62,991 bases of DNA, taken from assembly GCA_945865375.1 (NCBI GenBank), contig CAMBEJ010000010.1:1-62991 (forward strand), given 5' to 3'. Origin of the DNA: Akkermansia muciniphila. GTDB taxonomy: Bacteria > Verrucomicrobiota > Verrucomicrobiia > Limisphaerales > F1-80-MAGS106. The position numbers were made by a program, and so were the translations under genes. Numbering within the stretch: position 1 is the stretch's first letter; every line of letters begins with the position of its first letter. The notes under the pieces are model-generated. The model was given only the letters and a program-made list of their open reading frames with translations. It did not search any database and was not told the origin of the DNA. Positions 18,482-26,999 of this stretch are shown here, one piece after another.

Positions 18482-20338
18482 TCAATCCGGCATTGGCTCG
18501 TGTGTCCGGCCGATGGTTCGCTCCGGCTGTGCGGCCCGCTCCAAAATGCAGGAACCGATTACCAAATAATCCATCTCCGTGTTCATGAAACAACGGTACG
18601 CATCATCCGGGGTGCAGACAATTGGCTCGCCCCGAACATTGAATGAAGTGTTCACCAAGACACCACAACCCGTCGCCGCCTCGAAGGCCTCGAGCAACCG
18701 GCACAGCAGACCGTTTTGCTCTGGAGTGACGGTCTGGACGCGGGCCGTGCCATTGACGTGCGTGACGGCGGGAATCGTGGACCGAATCTGTCGCAGTCGA
18801 TCCAACCCCCGGACGGAGTCGGAGACTTCCCGGCGAAGATCCGCCTTGACGGGTGCCACCAGCAGCATATAGGGCGACTCGGCCTCCAGCTCAAAATAGT
18901 CCTTCGCCCTTTCCTGACGGACCACGGGCGCGAACGGTCGGAAGGTCTCTCGAAACTTGATTTTAAGATTCATCTGGGACTGGATCAGCGGCGAGCGAGG
19001 GTCGCCAAGAATCGACCGATTCCCAAGGGCTCTCGGGCCAAACTCCATGCGCCCCTGAACCCAGCCGACAATCTTTTCCTGTGCGAGAAGCGAAGCCGTT
19101 CGCTGAAGCAAAACGTCCTCCTGCAGACGCTCATAAACCGCCCCGTGGCCCTGGAGCACCGATTCGATCTCGGCATCGGAAAAGCAAGGCCCCAGCAAAG
19201 CACCTTGCATCCCATCGACGGCCGCCGGCTGACTCCCGCGTTCTTCCCTGCTCCGGGCGCTTTGGTTTGGGGAAGGCTGGCGTTTGGCCAACGCCGCGTG
19301 CCAAACCGCCAGCGCGGCGCCCAGCGCGCCACCGGCGTCGCCGGCGGCGGGTTGAATCCAGATCTGGTCGAAGATTTTCTCACGCAGGATGTGCCCGTTG
19401 GCCACGCAGTTCAGCGCGACGCCGCCCGCGAGACAAAGGTTTCGCAGCCCGGTCAGAGCTCGGGCCTGCCGTGCCAGGCCCACCATCAACGCCTCAGTAA
19501 CTTGCTGTATCGAGCAAGCAACATCCATATGTCGTGTCTCCAATGCACCCTCCGGTGTGCGCGGAGGACCCCCAAAAAGTCGATGAAACTTGTCGTTCGT
19601 CATATTCCAACGCCGGAGGAAGTCAAAATACTCGAGGTTCAACCAAAACGAACCATCGGATTTTACGTCGAGCAGGTTCTCATAGATCGCCGCCACGTAC
19701 CGCGGCTCTCCGTAAGGCGCCAAACCCATCAATTTGTATTCCCCGGAGTTGACTCGAAACCCGCAATAAGCGGTGAAGGCAGAGTAAAGGAGCCCCAACG
19801 AATGCGGAAAGCGGATCTCTTGAAGCAGCTCCAGTCGGTCCCCCGCGCCTCGTCCCACCGTAGTCGTCGAAAGCTCTCCCACGCCATCAACCGTAAGGAT
19901 GGCCGCCTCGCCAAACGGCGACGGGAAAAAAGCGCTGGCGGCGTGTGCTTGGTGGTGCTGAGTGAAGAGGATAGGGCAGTCGCCCCGCAGACCGGGAAGC
20001 TCTTCCGCGATCGTCTTTCGCAAGTTCAGTTTTTCACCCAGCCACGATGGCAAAACCTCCACAAAAGTCCGGAACCCGGCGGGAGCCACGGACAGATACG
20101 TTTCCAACAGGCGTGCGAATTTGACGATCGGTTTGTCATAAAAAACCACCGCATCAAGATCGGAGGATGAGAGCTGGGCGTGACGGAGGCAGAACTCGAT
20201 CGTTCGGGTTGGAAACCGTTCGTCGTTCTTGCGACGGCTGAACCGCTCCTCCTGCGCTGCCGCGACAATCGCCCCATCACACAGCAACGCTGCGGCAGCG
20301 TCGTGGTAATAAGCCGAGATGCCAAGAATGCGCCGCAT
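18482..20338 (-). CDS. NodU/CmcH-type carbamoyltransferase
   Basis: 618 residues of the carbamoyltransferase family that moves a carbamoyl group from carbamoyl phosphate to a hydroxyl of sugars, antibiotics or saxitoxin precursors. The N-terminal ASKHA-type domain shows ISAYYHDAAAALL and EERFSRRKNDERFP, and the conserved histidine stretch TQHHQAHAASAFF (adenylate/metal site). The C-terminal domain carries WVQGRMEFGPRALGNRS and FRETFRPFAPV. The acceptor substrate is unknown. It is the middle gene of a three-gene operon (DUF5989 9 bases upstream, SxtJ-like 2 bases downstream), an arrangement often seen near surface-polysaccharide genes, though none are in this window. Confidence 0.9.
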   Translation of the reverse strand: MRRILGISAYYHDAAAALLCDGAIVAAAQEERFSRRKNDERFPTRTIEFCLRHAQLSSSDLDAVVFYDKPIVKFARLLETYLSVAPAGFRTFVEVLPSWLGEKLNLRKTIAEELPGLRGDCPILFTQHHQAHAASAFFPSPFGEAAILTVDGVGELSTTTVGRGAGDRLELLQEIRFPHSLGLLYSAFTAYCGFRVNSGEYKLMGLAPYGEPRYVAAIYENLLDVKSDGSFWLNLEYFDFLRRWNMTNDKFHRLFGGPPRTPEGALETRHMDVACSIQQVTEALMVGLARQARALTGLRNLCLAGGVALNCVANGHILREKIFDQIWIQPAAGDAGGALGAALAVWHAALAKRQPSPNQSARSREERGSQPAAVDGMQGALLGPCFSDAEIESVLQGHGAVYERLQEDVLLQRTASLLAQEKIVGWVQGRMEFGPRALGNRSILGDPRSPLIQSQMNLKIKFRETFRPFAPVVRQERAKDYFELEAESPYMLLVAPVKADLRREVSDSVRGLDRLRQIRSTIPAVTHVNGTARVQTVTPEQNGLLCRLLEAFEAATGCGVLVNTSFNVRGEPIVCTPDDAYRCFMNTEMDYLVIGSCILERAAQPERTIGRTHEPMPD

Positions 20339-20347
20339 GATCCGGGG

Positions 20348-20500
20348 CTACATGAAAGGATACATGAACGGCGCGAGCACCGAACTGGAGCCGAAGACGA
20401 CGAATGCCGCGAGCAGAAGCAACAGCAGGAACAGCGGCACCAGCCACCATTTCTTCTCCTGCCTCAAAAACGCCACGAACTCTTTGGCTAATCGCCACAT
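20348..20500 (-). CDS. DUF5989-like small membrane protein
   Basis: 50 residues from the ATG at 20500: an amphipathic start MWRLAKEFVAFLRQEKKWW, one transmembrane segment VPLFLLLLLLAAFVVF, and the ending SSVLAPFMYPFM. The FLR-x-x-KKWW-P pattern and the APF-Y end match DUF5989 proteins that accompany SxtJ and carbamoyltransferase genes. A longer frame to 20575 overlaps the pnp terminator and is rejected. It may help anchor the carbamoyltransferase at the membrane (inference). Confidence 0.8.
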   Translation of the reverse strand: MWRLAKEFVAFLRQEKKWWLVPLFLLLLLLAAFVVFGSSSVLAPFMYPFM

Positions 20501-20554
20501 GATGCACCTCTCTCTAGGGTTTTCGCAGACTGCTGGCAAAGCTAATTTCCCTAA

Positions 20555-20595
20555 TGGAAAAAGCGGCCACCCCAATCAGGGTGACCGCTTTTGCA
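20555..20595 (-). terminator. Rho-independent terminator after pnp
   Basis: On the minus strand, arms AAAAGCGGTCACCC and GGGTGGCCGCTTTT (plus-strand coordinates 20579-20592 and 20559-20572) pair over 14 bp with one G-U, a short loop, and a T run. It lies 25 bases after the pnp stop and upstream of the DUF5989 operon, so it separates the two transcripts. Confidence 0.85.
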
Positions 20596-20617
20596 AAATC
20601 GAAGCTCCGAAACCGTG

Positions 20618-22774
20618 TCAGGCTTGGGCCGGCGGTTGGGCCGGGGACTGAGCTTCTGCCGCCATCTGTTTATCCCGCTCCTCCATCGCTGCGCGACGTG
20701 ACAGCTTCACGCGTCCCTTGTCGTCCACACCCACGCATTTCACCCAGATATCATCCCCAATCTTCACGATATCTTCGGTCTGTTTCACCCGGAAATTCGC
20801 GAGCTCGCTGATGTGGCACAACCCATCTTTACCTGGGAAAACCTCCACGAAACAGCCAAATTCCTTGATCGTCACAACCTTACCGCGATAGATCCGGCCC
20901 ACCTCGATTTCGGCGGTCATACCTTGAATGGCGTTCCGTGCGATCTCCATCCCTTCAGCGGAAACCGAGTAGATCTTCACCGTACCGTCATCCTCAATGT
21001 TGATCTCGCAGCCGGACTCATCCACGATTCGCTTGATGTTCTTCCCACCAGGCCCGATCAACATTCCGATTTTCTCAGGGTGAATCTTGATCGTGATGAT
21101 GCGCGGAGCGTACTTGCTGAGCTCCGTACGGGGCGCCGAAAGCGTCGCAGCCATCTCTTTAAGAATGTGCAAGCGCGCCACCCGAGCCTTTTCAACGGTC
21201 TCGACCATGATGGCGTGCGGAATGCCGCGCAGCTTCAGATCCAGTTGAAACCCCGTGATCCCTTTCTCCGTGCCCGCAATTTTGCAATCCATGTCGCAAA
21301 ACGCATCTTCCCACCCGATGATGTCCGTCAGCAAATTATAGCGCGAAATGACCCCCGCAGTGTATTCCGCGCAAATGCCGATGCTGATGCCGGCCACAGG
21401 GCGGATCATGGGAACACCGGCGTCCATAAGCGCCAGAGTGCCCCCGCACACACTCGCCATGGATGTCGAACCATTGGACTCCATGATCTCACAGGTGACA
21501 CGCACCGTGTAGGGAAAGTCCGCCGAAGGCACCATGGGGGCAATAGACCGTTCCGCCAAAGCCCCGTGACCGATCTCCCGGCGGCCTGGTCCGCTGATCC
21601 GGCCCGTTTCGCCCACTGAATAATTCGGGAAATTGTAGTGGAGAATGAACTGCTTTTCACTGCTGCCGCCCGTGTAAGAATCGAAGCCCTGCGAATCTTC
21701 GCTGGTGCCAAGAGTTGCCAAAACCAGGGCCTGCGTCTCACCGCGCGAAAACAACGCGGACCCGTGGGCTCGTGGGAGCAAACCCACCTCGGATGAGATC
21801 GCGCGCACGTCGTCCATGCCGCGTCCATCCAGACGGCTGCCAGCCATCACCAGGGTGCGAACCGCTTCCTTCTGCATGTAATAAACAGCCTCCTTAAGAA
21901 CGGCGTCCGTGACCACCGCACTGCCGTGCTTTTCAACCAACTTGGCGCCCACCTCATCGGCAATGATCTTCACAGCGGCCTCACGAGCCAGTTTGGCTTT
22001 CGTCAGGAGAGCGGGTGCCATCCGGGTGCCCGCGAGAGCTTTCGCCTCTTCTAACAAACCCTCCGGCACGATCACCAGCGGCACCGTCCGCTTCGGCTTC
22101 CCGCAGCGTGCCGCAAGCTCTTTTTGCGCGGTAATCAAGGGCACGCATGCTTGGTGAGCAAACAACAGGGCGGCGGTAAAATCAGCCTCGCTGATCTCCT
22201 TCGCCGCTCCCTCGTACATCACCAACTCCTTTTCACTCCCCACATAAACCAGATCCAAATCACTCTCGGCTTGTTCCGAATGCGTCGGATTCGCCACAAA
22301 CTGCCCGCCAACACGCCCGACTCGAACAGCCCCCAATGGGCCGTCCCATGGGATGTCGCTCACCGTCAGGGCGGCGGAGGCACCCACGATGCTTAATATG
22401 TCAGGGTCATTCTCGCCGTCCGCGCTCAAAAGAATGCTCTGAACCTGGACTTCGCAATAGTAGCCCTTGGGAAACAACGGACGAATTGGGCGATCTGTCA
22501 AACGACAGGTCAGAATCTCCTTCTCCGTGGGCCTCCCTTCTCTCTTGAAATACCCGCCGGGGAACTTGCCCGCAGCAGCCGCTTTCTCACGATAATCCAC
22601 GGTGAGCGGGAAGAATTCCTGCCCTGGTTTGGCTTTAGGGGCAGCGACCGCAGCAACCAAAATGATCGTTTCCCCCAACTGAACTGTGACGGAACCATCA
22701 GCCTGATTGGCCAGCTTTCCGGACTCAATGATGACGATTTGGCTCCCTACTTGTGCCGACACTTTCTCTGACAT
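20618..22774 (-). CDS. pnp: Polyribonucleotide nucleotidyltransferase (PNPase)
   Basis: 718 residues, full length for PNPase. Two RNase PH domains flank an alpha-helical linker (the second contains GRGMDDVRAI, SALFSRGETQAL and GPGRREIGHGALAER). They are followed by a KH domain (GMLIGPGGKNIKRI) and an S1 domain (GRIYRGKVVTIKEFGCFVEV) with a short Ala/Pro/Gln-rich tail. It degrades RNA 3'-to-5' by phosphorolysis as a trimer and is part of RNA-degradation complexes. It lies downstream of rpsO on the same strand, the classical order, with a 247-base gap that may hold a regulated leader. Confidence 0.96.
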   Translation of the reverse strand: MSEKVSAQVGSQIVIIESGKLANQADGSVTVQLGETIILVAAVAAPKAKPGQEFFPLTVDYREKAAAAGKFPGGYFKREGRPTEKEILTCRLTDRPIRPLFPKGYYCEVQVQSILLSADGENDPDILSIVGASAALTVSDIPWDGPLGAVRVGRVGGQFVANPTHSEQAESDLDLVYVGSEKELVMYEGAAKEISEADFTAALLFAHQACVPLITAQKELAARCGKPKRTVPLVIVPEGLLEEAKALAGTRMAPALLTKAKLAREAAVKIIADEVGAKLVEKHGSAVVTDAVLKEAVYYMQKEAVRTLVMAGSRLDGRGMDDVRAISSEVGLLPRAHGSALFSRGETQALVLATLGTSEDSQGFDSYTGGSSEKQFILHYNFPNYSVGETGRISGPGRREIGHGALAERSIAPMVPSADFPYTVRVTCEIMESNGSTSMASVCGGTLALMDAGVPMIRPVAGISIGICAEYTAGVISRYNLLTDIIGWEDAFCDMDCKIAGTEKGITGFQLDLKLRGIPHAIMVETVEKARVARLHILKEMAATLSAPRTELSKYAPRIITIKIHPEKIGMLIGPGGKNIKRIVDESGCEINIEDDGTVKIYSVSAEGMEIARNAIQGMTAEIEVGRIYRGKVVTIKEFGCFVEVFPGKDGLCHISELANFRVKQTEDIVKIGDDIWVKCVGVDDKGRVKLSRRAAMEERDKQMAAEAQSPAQPPAQA

Positions 22775-23021
22775 ATGTTTAGATCGGCCCCTTAAACCGG
22801 CTCAGAGGAACTTCGATGAATACCTGAAAACTCGCTCATCAGGGCCTTATCGAAATTTCCCTGTACCGGATGGGGCACTGGGAATACACGCGGGAGGTTC
22901 TTGTTATGCGACCCACACCGTCCGCGTACCCCGGTGTTCAGTCGGATGGATTTTTGAAAAATGAATCGGTGCTGAAGCCCGCGCCAAAGGGGCCAACTCA
23001 GCCCCGGGGCACCACCAAAAA

Positions 23022-23279
23022 CTACTTGCGAAGTTTCAATTTCTTGGTCACCGAGAAGTAACGGCCCTCGTCGGTCGTGTGCAGATAATCCAACAGGCGA
23101 CGACGCTGGCTCACCATGATCAGGAGCCCTCGGCGCGAGCTGTGGTCTTTCACATTCGCCTTCAGATGCTCCGTCAGATGGTTGATCCTCTCGGTCAGCA
23201 GGGCAATCTGTACATCCGAAGACCCCGTGTCCTTCGCGTGAACCCGAAATTGCTCGATAGTCTTAGCCTTCAATTCCAT
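23022..23279 (-). CDS. rpsO: 30S ribosomal protein S15
   Basis: 85 residues from the ATG at 23279, with an AGGA about 8 bases upstream. The start at 23303 adds 8 residues not typical of S15. Diagnostic segments are [31 protein letters not shown] and RRRLLDYL, which bind 16S rRNA helices 20-22. It is followed by pnp on the same strand. Confidence 0.96.
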   Translation of the reverse strand: MELKAKTIEQFRVHAKDTGSSDVQIALLTERINHLTEHLKANVKDHSSRRGLLIMVSQRRRLLDYLHTTDEGRYFSVTKKLKLRK

Positions 23280-23432
23280 ATTTTCGATCCTAAAGTCGGA
23301 CAAAATAGAGAGTCACCCTGGCGGTGTAAAGGATTTTCCCAGCCGAAATACGGCTCCACCACGCCAACAAAGCTATTTTCAACTGAACACTCTTGCACGT
23401 CAAATGGTCAATCTGGCAATAATGAACCAGAA

Positions 23433-24422
23433 ATGAACACCGGACTCAGCGCCATTAACGCCGAAGTGCAAGCCGCGAGCGCCTTCGTCATCCCACTTCA
23501 AAACGAGATTAACAAAGTCGTCATTGGCCAAAAATATCTGGTGGAACGACTGATCGTGGGTCTCCTCGCAAACGGCCACGTCCTCTTGGAGGGTGTGCCA
23601 GGCCTCGCCAAAACATTGTCCGTCAAGACACTCGCCTCGGCCATCGATGCCCGTTTCTCGCGCCTTCAGTTTACGCCAGACATGCTCCCCGCTGACGTGA
23701 TCGGCACGCAGATCTACAACCCACAAAGCGGCGGTTTCTCAACCAAAAAAGGCCCGATTTTTTCAAACCTGGTCCTTGCCGACGAAATAAACCGGGCACC
23801 CGCCAAGGTCCAGAGCGCCCTGCTCGAGGCGATGCAGGAAAAGCAAGTCACCATCGGCGATCAAACCTACAAGCTCGAGGAACCCTTTCTGGTGCTCGCC
23901 ACGCAGAACCCCATCGAACAGGAAGGCACTTACCCCCTGCCGGAAGCGCAGGTTGACCGTTTCATGCTGAAGTTGAAAATCGGTTATCCCTCGCGCGCCG
24001 AAGAACGCCAAATCCTCGATCTCATGGCACGCACCTCCGGGCACCCCACCGCGCAACCTGTGGTGCATGCGAAAACCATCCTCGCCGCCAGGCTGGTTAT
24101 CAATGAGATCTATATCGATGACAAAGTGAAGGACTACATCGTCGATCTCGTCTGCGCGACCCGCCACCCCGATGAATACAAAATCGCCGTGAAAGAGTTC
24201 ATTCTCCTCGGCGCCTCGCCGCGCGCTACCATTTCGCTCACGCTCGCCGCGAAGGCATTCGCATTCCTGAAAGGACGCGGCTACGTGACCCCTCAAGATG
24301 TGAAAAGCATCGCCATGGACGTCCTCCGCCACCGCGTCACGGTCAACTACGAAGCGGAGGCCGAGGAAAAGACCAGCGAGATCATCGTTCAGAAAATCCT
24401 GGATGAACTCCCAGTTCCGTGA
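23433..24422 (+). CDS. MoxR-type AAA+ ATPase
   Basis: 329 residues from the ATG at 23433. A longer frame from 23079 runs antisense through rpsO and is rejected. Walker A is GVPGLAKT (residues 54-61) and Walker B is VLADEINRAP, followed by the MoxR-typical ATQNPIEQEGTYPLPEAQ sensor region. MoxR ATPases act as chaperones for von Willebrand factor-A proteins. This gene heads an eight-kb operon with DUF58, DUF4381-like and BatA-E-type genes and starts about 150 bases from the divergent rpsO. Confidence 0.93.
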   Translation: MNTGLSAINAEVQAASAFVIPLQNEINKVVIGQKYLVERLIVGLLANGHVLLEGVPGLAKTLSVKTLASAIDARFSRLQFTPDMLPADVIGTQIYNPQSGGFSTKKGPIFSNLVLADEINRAPAKVQSALLEAMQEKQVTIGDQTYKLEEPFLVLATQNPIEQEGTYPLPEAQVDRFMLKLKIGYPSRAEERQILDLMARTSGHPTAQPVVHAKTILAARLVINEIYIDDKVKDYIVDLVCATRHPDEYKIAVKEFILLGASPRATISLTLAAKAFAFLKGRGYVTPQDVKSIAMDVLRHRVTVNYEAEAEEKTSEIIVQKILDELPVP

Positions 24423-24455
24423 CATGCCACCCAATTGGAACCAGGCGAAATCGAA

Positions 24456-25412
24456 ATGATCCCCCGGGAAATCCTTAAAAAAATCCGGCAGATCGAGGTC
24501 AGAACGAACCGATTGGTCAGCGAGACGCTCGCGGGACAGTACCACAGCGTCTTCAAAGGCCAGGGGATGAACTTCGACGAGGTCCGCGAATACCAGCCTG
24601 GTGATGAGGTCCGCTCCATCGATTGGAATGTCACCGCCAGGATGAACCACCCGTTCGTCAAAAAGTTTGTCGAGGAACGTGAGCTGACTGTCATGCTCCT
24701 CGTGGACCTGAGCGGCTCCGGCCTCTTTGGATCCGTCACTCAGTCCAAACGTGAGCTTGCCGCAGAAATCGCCTCCGTGCTCGCCTTCTCGGCGATCCGT
24801 AACAACGACAAGGTCGGGCTGATCCTTTTCACCGACTGCGTCGAAAAATATATTTCGCCGAGAAAAGGCCGCCGCCACGTGCTCCGCGTCATCCGTGAAA
24901 CCCTTTTTCACGAGCCAAAAAGATCGGGAACCGACCTCAGCCAGGCCCTCCAATTTCTGGCCCGGGTGACTCACCGCCGTTCGATTGCAGTGGTGATCTC
25001 GGATTTCCTGGGTCAGAGCAACCCGTCAAGGTCAGACATCCGCGAGAACCTGCGCCGTAGAGCGGTTCTGTCCGAGAGCTTGGCGCAAACCCCCATCACC
25101 GCGCTCCGACAGGCGAACCGCCGCCACGATGTGGTCGCCGTCCAGATCACCGACCGTTTTGAATTGGAACTGCCTGCGCTCGGGAGGCTCGTCTTGAAAG
25201 ATGCGGAAACCGGGGAGGTGGTGGAAATCAACACCAACGACGAGCGGAAGCGTCGCGCGTTTGCGGAAAGACAACGCAAGGCACAGCACGAACGCCTTCG
25301 AATGTTTCGCGGTGCGGGCATCGATTCCATTCAGCTCAGAACCGACGAGCCTTATGCTGCGGGGCTCGGAAAATTCTTCGAAACCCGTGAGAAACGGCGA
25401 CGCCACGCATGA
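24456..25412 (+). CDS. DUF58 domain protein
   Basis: 318 residues from the ATG at 24456. The N-terminal signature FDEVREYQPGDEVRSIDWN is diagnostic for DUF58. A VWA-like fold follows with a MIDAS-type LLVDLSGSG, and a mid region AVVISDFLGQ. DUF58 proteins routinely follow moxR and are thought to be MoxR clients. The gene overlaps the next gene by 4 bases (25409-25412). Confidence 0.92.
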   Translation: MIPREILKKIRQIEVRTNRLVSETLAGQYHSVFKGQGMNFDEVREYQPGDEVRSIDWNVTARMNHPFVKKFVEERELTVMLLVDLSGSGLFGSVTQSKRELAAEIASVLAFSAIRNNDKVGLILFTDCVEKYISPRKGRRHVLRVIRETLFHEPKRSGTDLSQALQFLARVTHRRSIAVVISDFLGQSNPSRSDIRENLRRRAVLSESLAQTPITALRQANRRHDVVAVQITDRFELELPALGRLVLKDAETGEVVEINTNDERKRRAFAERQRKAQHERLRMFRGAGIDSIQLRTDEPYAAGLGKFFETREKRRRHA

Positions 25413-25993
25413 GCGACCGTTTGACATCGAATTCAGCAGCCCTTGTAGTCCCGCCAAAACCCGGGGCCGCACCCGCGGAGCTGCTCGACATCAGACCTCC
25501 GGTCGCCATCGCAGATCCGTGGTTCTGGGCTTTGTGCATCCTCGCCGCCATCGTTGCCGCCCTGCTCGCCAGGTGGGCTTGGCTCAAATGGAAATCCCGG
25601 CGCCAGGCTGCAGCTCTGGCGGTGCCGCCGATCCCTGCGCACATTCGTGCCCGGGAAAAACTGATGTCCGCGCTTCGGCGGATCAACGATCCCCCCCTGT
25701 TTTGCACCGAGGTGGCCGACATCATTCGTGTTTACCTGGACGAACGATTTGACCTGCGAGCCCCTGACCGCACCACCGAGGAGTTTCTTCACGAACTCAG
25801 GGCCAGCACCGTCCTGACCCATGTTCAGAAAGAGATGCTCGAACAATTCCTGACCCTCTGCGATCTCGCAAAATTCGCGCGCCACGAACCCATGCTCAAG
25901 GAACTCGAACGCCTCCACATGGTCGCAGCCCAGCTCGTTGACGATACGGAACCCTCAGCGCTCACCCCGTCGACAACTCCTTCTGGTACTTGA
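25409..25993 (+). CDS. DUF4381-like membrane protein of the Bat operon
   Basis: 194 residues with one transmembrane helix (PWFWALCILAAIVAALLARWAWL), a Pro/Ala-rich periplasmic N-terminus and a cytoplasmic helical region (REKLMSALRRI ... ADIIRVYLDERFDLRAPDRTTEEFL). Size, topology and position between DUF58 and BatA fit DUF4381, whose function is unknown. It is translationally coupled to the DUF58 gene. Confidence 0.75.
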   Translation: MSDRLTSNSAALVVPPKPGAAPAELLDIRPPVAIADPWFWALCILAAIVAALLARWAWLKWKSRRQAAALAVPPIPAHIRAREKLMSALRRINDPPLFCTEVADIIRVYLDERFDLRAPDRTTEEFLHELRASTVLTHVQKEMLEQFLTLCDLAKFARHEPMLKELERLHMVAAQLVDDTEPSALTPSTTPSGT

Positions 25994-26003
25994 GTCACTT
26001 TCT

Positions 26004-26999
26004 ATGCGATTCGCGCATCCATGGTGGTTGATCTTGATTGCGTTGCTGCCGCTGTTGTCGTGGCTCCGCAACCGGTTCAGCCGCCAATCAGCCTTCCTCT
26101 ACTCGTCCGTCTCCCTGGTGAAAAGCATCACCACACTCAACGGATCGGCGGCCAGTCGCATCCTGCCGAAACTGAGATGGCTCGCCATTGTCTGCTGCAT
26201 TGTGGGACTCGCACGGCCTCAGAAAGGCGAAGGCGAAGCGAGCGTCACCGCCAGCGGGATCGATATTGTGGTCGCAGTAGACCTCTCTGGCAGCATGGCC
26301 GCGGAGGACTTTGAGATTCGAGGACAGCCCGCGAACCGGGTCGCCATCGCCAAGGATGTTCTGGAGGACTTCATCCAACGCCGACCCAGCGATCGGATTG
26401 GACTGGTCGCCTTCGCGGGCCGCGCTTACATCGCCGCGCCGCTCACTCTCGATCACGATTTTCTACGCCAAAATCTCGAACGCCTCGAGCTCGGACTCAT
26501 CGAGGACGGCACCGCAATCGGCTCAGCCCTGTCGGCATCCATCAATCGGCTCCGGGATTTGAAGGGGAAAAGTAGGATCGTGATTCTCATGACAGACGGG
26601 CAGAATACAGCGGGAAAGATTCCGCCCTTGACCGCCGCTGAAGCAGCCAAAACCCTCGGGATCAAAGTTTACACCATCGGCGTTGGAACCCATGGCAGCG
26701 CGCGGGTGCCTTATGTGGACGCGTTTGGCGTCAAGCGGTATGTGATGCAGCCCGTGGATATCGATGAGGAAACACTCACCAAAATTGCCTCGAGCACCAA
26801 TGGAAAATACTACCGGGCCGACAACACCAAGGCGATCAGAGCGATCTACGAAGAGATTGATCGGATGGAGAAAACCGAGGTGGAGGTGAAAAAATACCAA
26901 CGCTATCAGGAGCTGTTCCCGTGGCTGGTGCTCCCAGGGCTTGTGGTGTTGCTGCTAGAGATCATTCTCACTCATACTGTTTGGAGGAAACTCCCATGA
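26004..26999 (+). CDS. BatA-like VWA domain membrane protein
   Basis: 331 residues from the ATG at 26004. The N-terminus FAHPWWLILIALLPLLSWLR and a second segment (LRWLAIVCCIVGLARP) span the membrane. The VWA domain follows with the MIDAS motif DLSGS at residues 93-97 and the matching MTDGQN and TIGVGTHG loops. A C-terminal helix (FPWLVLPGLVVLLLEIIL) re-enters the membrane. This is the BatA architecture of the Bacteroides aerotolerance operon. Its TGA overlaps the next gene's ATG. Confidence 0.9.
   Translation: MRFAHPWWLILIALLPLLSWLRNRFSRQSAFLYSSVSLVKSITTLNGSAASRILPKLRWLAIVCCIVGLARPQKGEGEASVTASGIDIVVAVDLSGSMAAEDFEIRGQPANRVAIAKDVLEDFIQRRPSDRIGLVAFAGRAYIAAPLTLDHDFLRQNLERLELGLIEDGTAIGSALSASINRLRDLKGKSRIVILMTDGQNTAGKIPPLTAAEAAKTLGIKVYTIGVGTHGSARVPYVDAFGVKRYVMQPVDIDEETLTKIASSTNGKYYRADNTKAIRAIYEEIDRMEKTEVEVKKYQRYQELFPWLVLPGLVVLLLEIILTHTVWRKLP

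Noticed and set aside
18716..20170. 484-residue plus-strand open frame opposite the carbamoyltransferase
   Set aside because: No motif; the opposite strand is canonical.
20500..20575. Longer start for the DUF5989 protein
   Set aside because: The extension overlaps the pnp terminator hairpin and the conserved start is at 20500.
23763..24974. 403-residue minus-strand open frame opposite moxR and DUF58
   Set aside because: Antisense shadow spanning two real genes.
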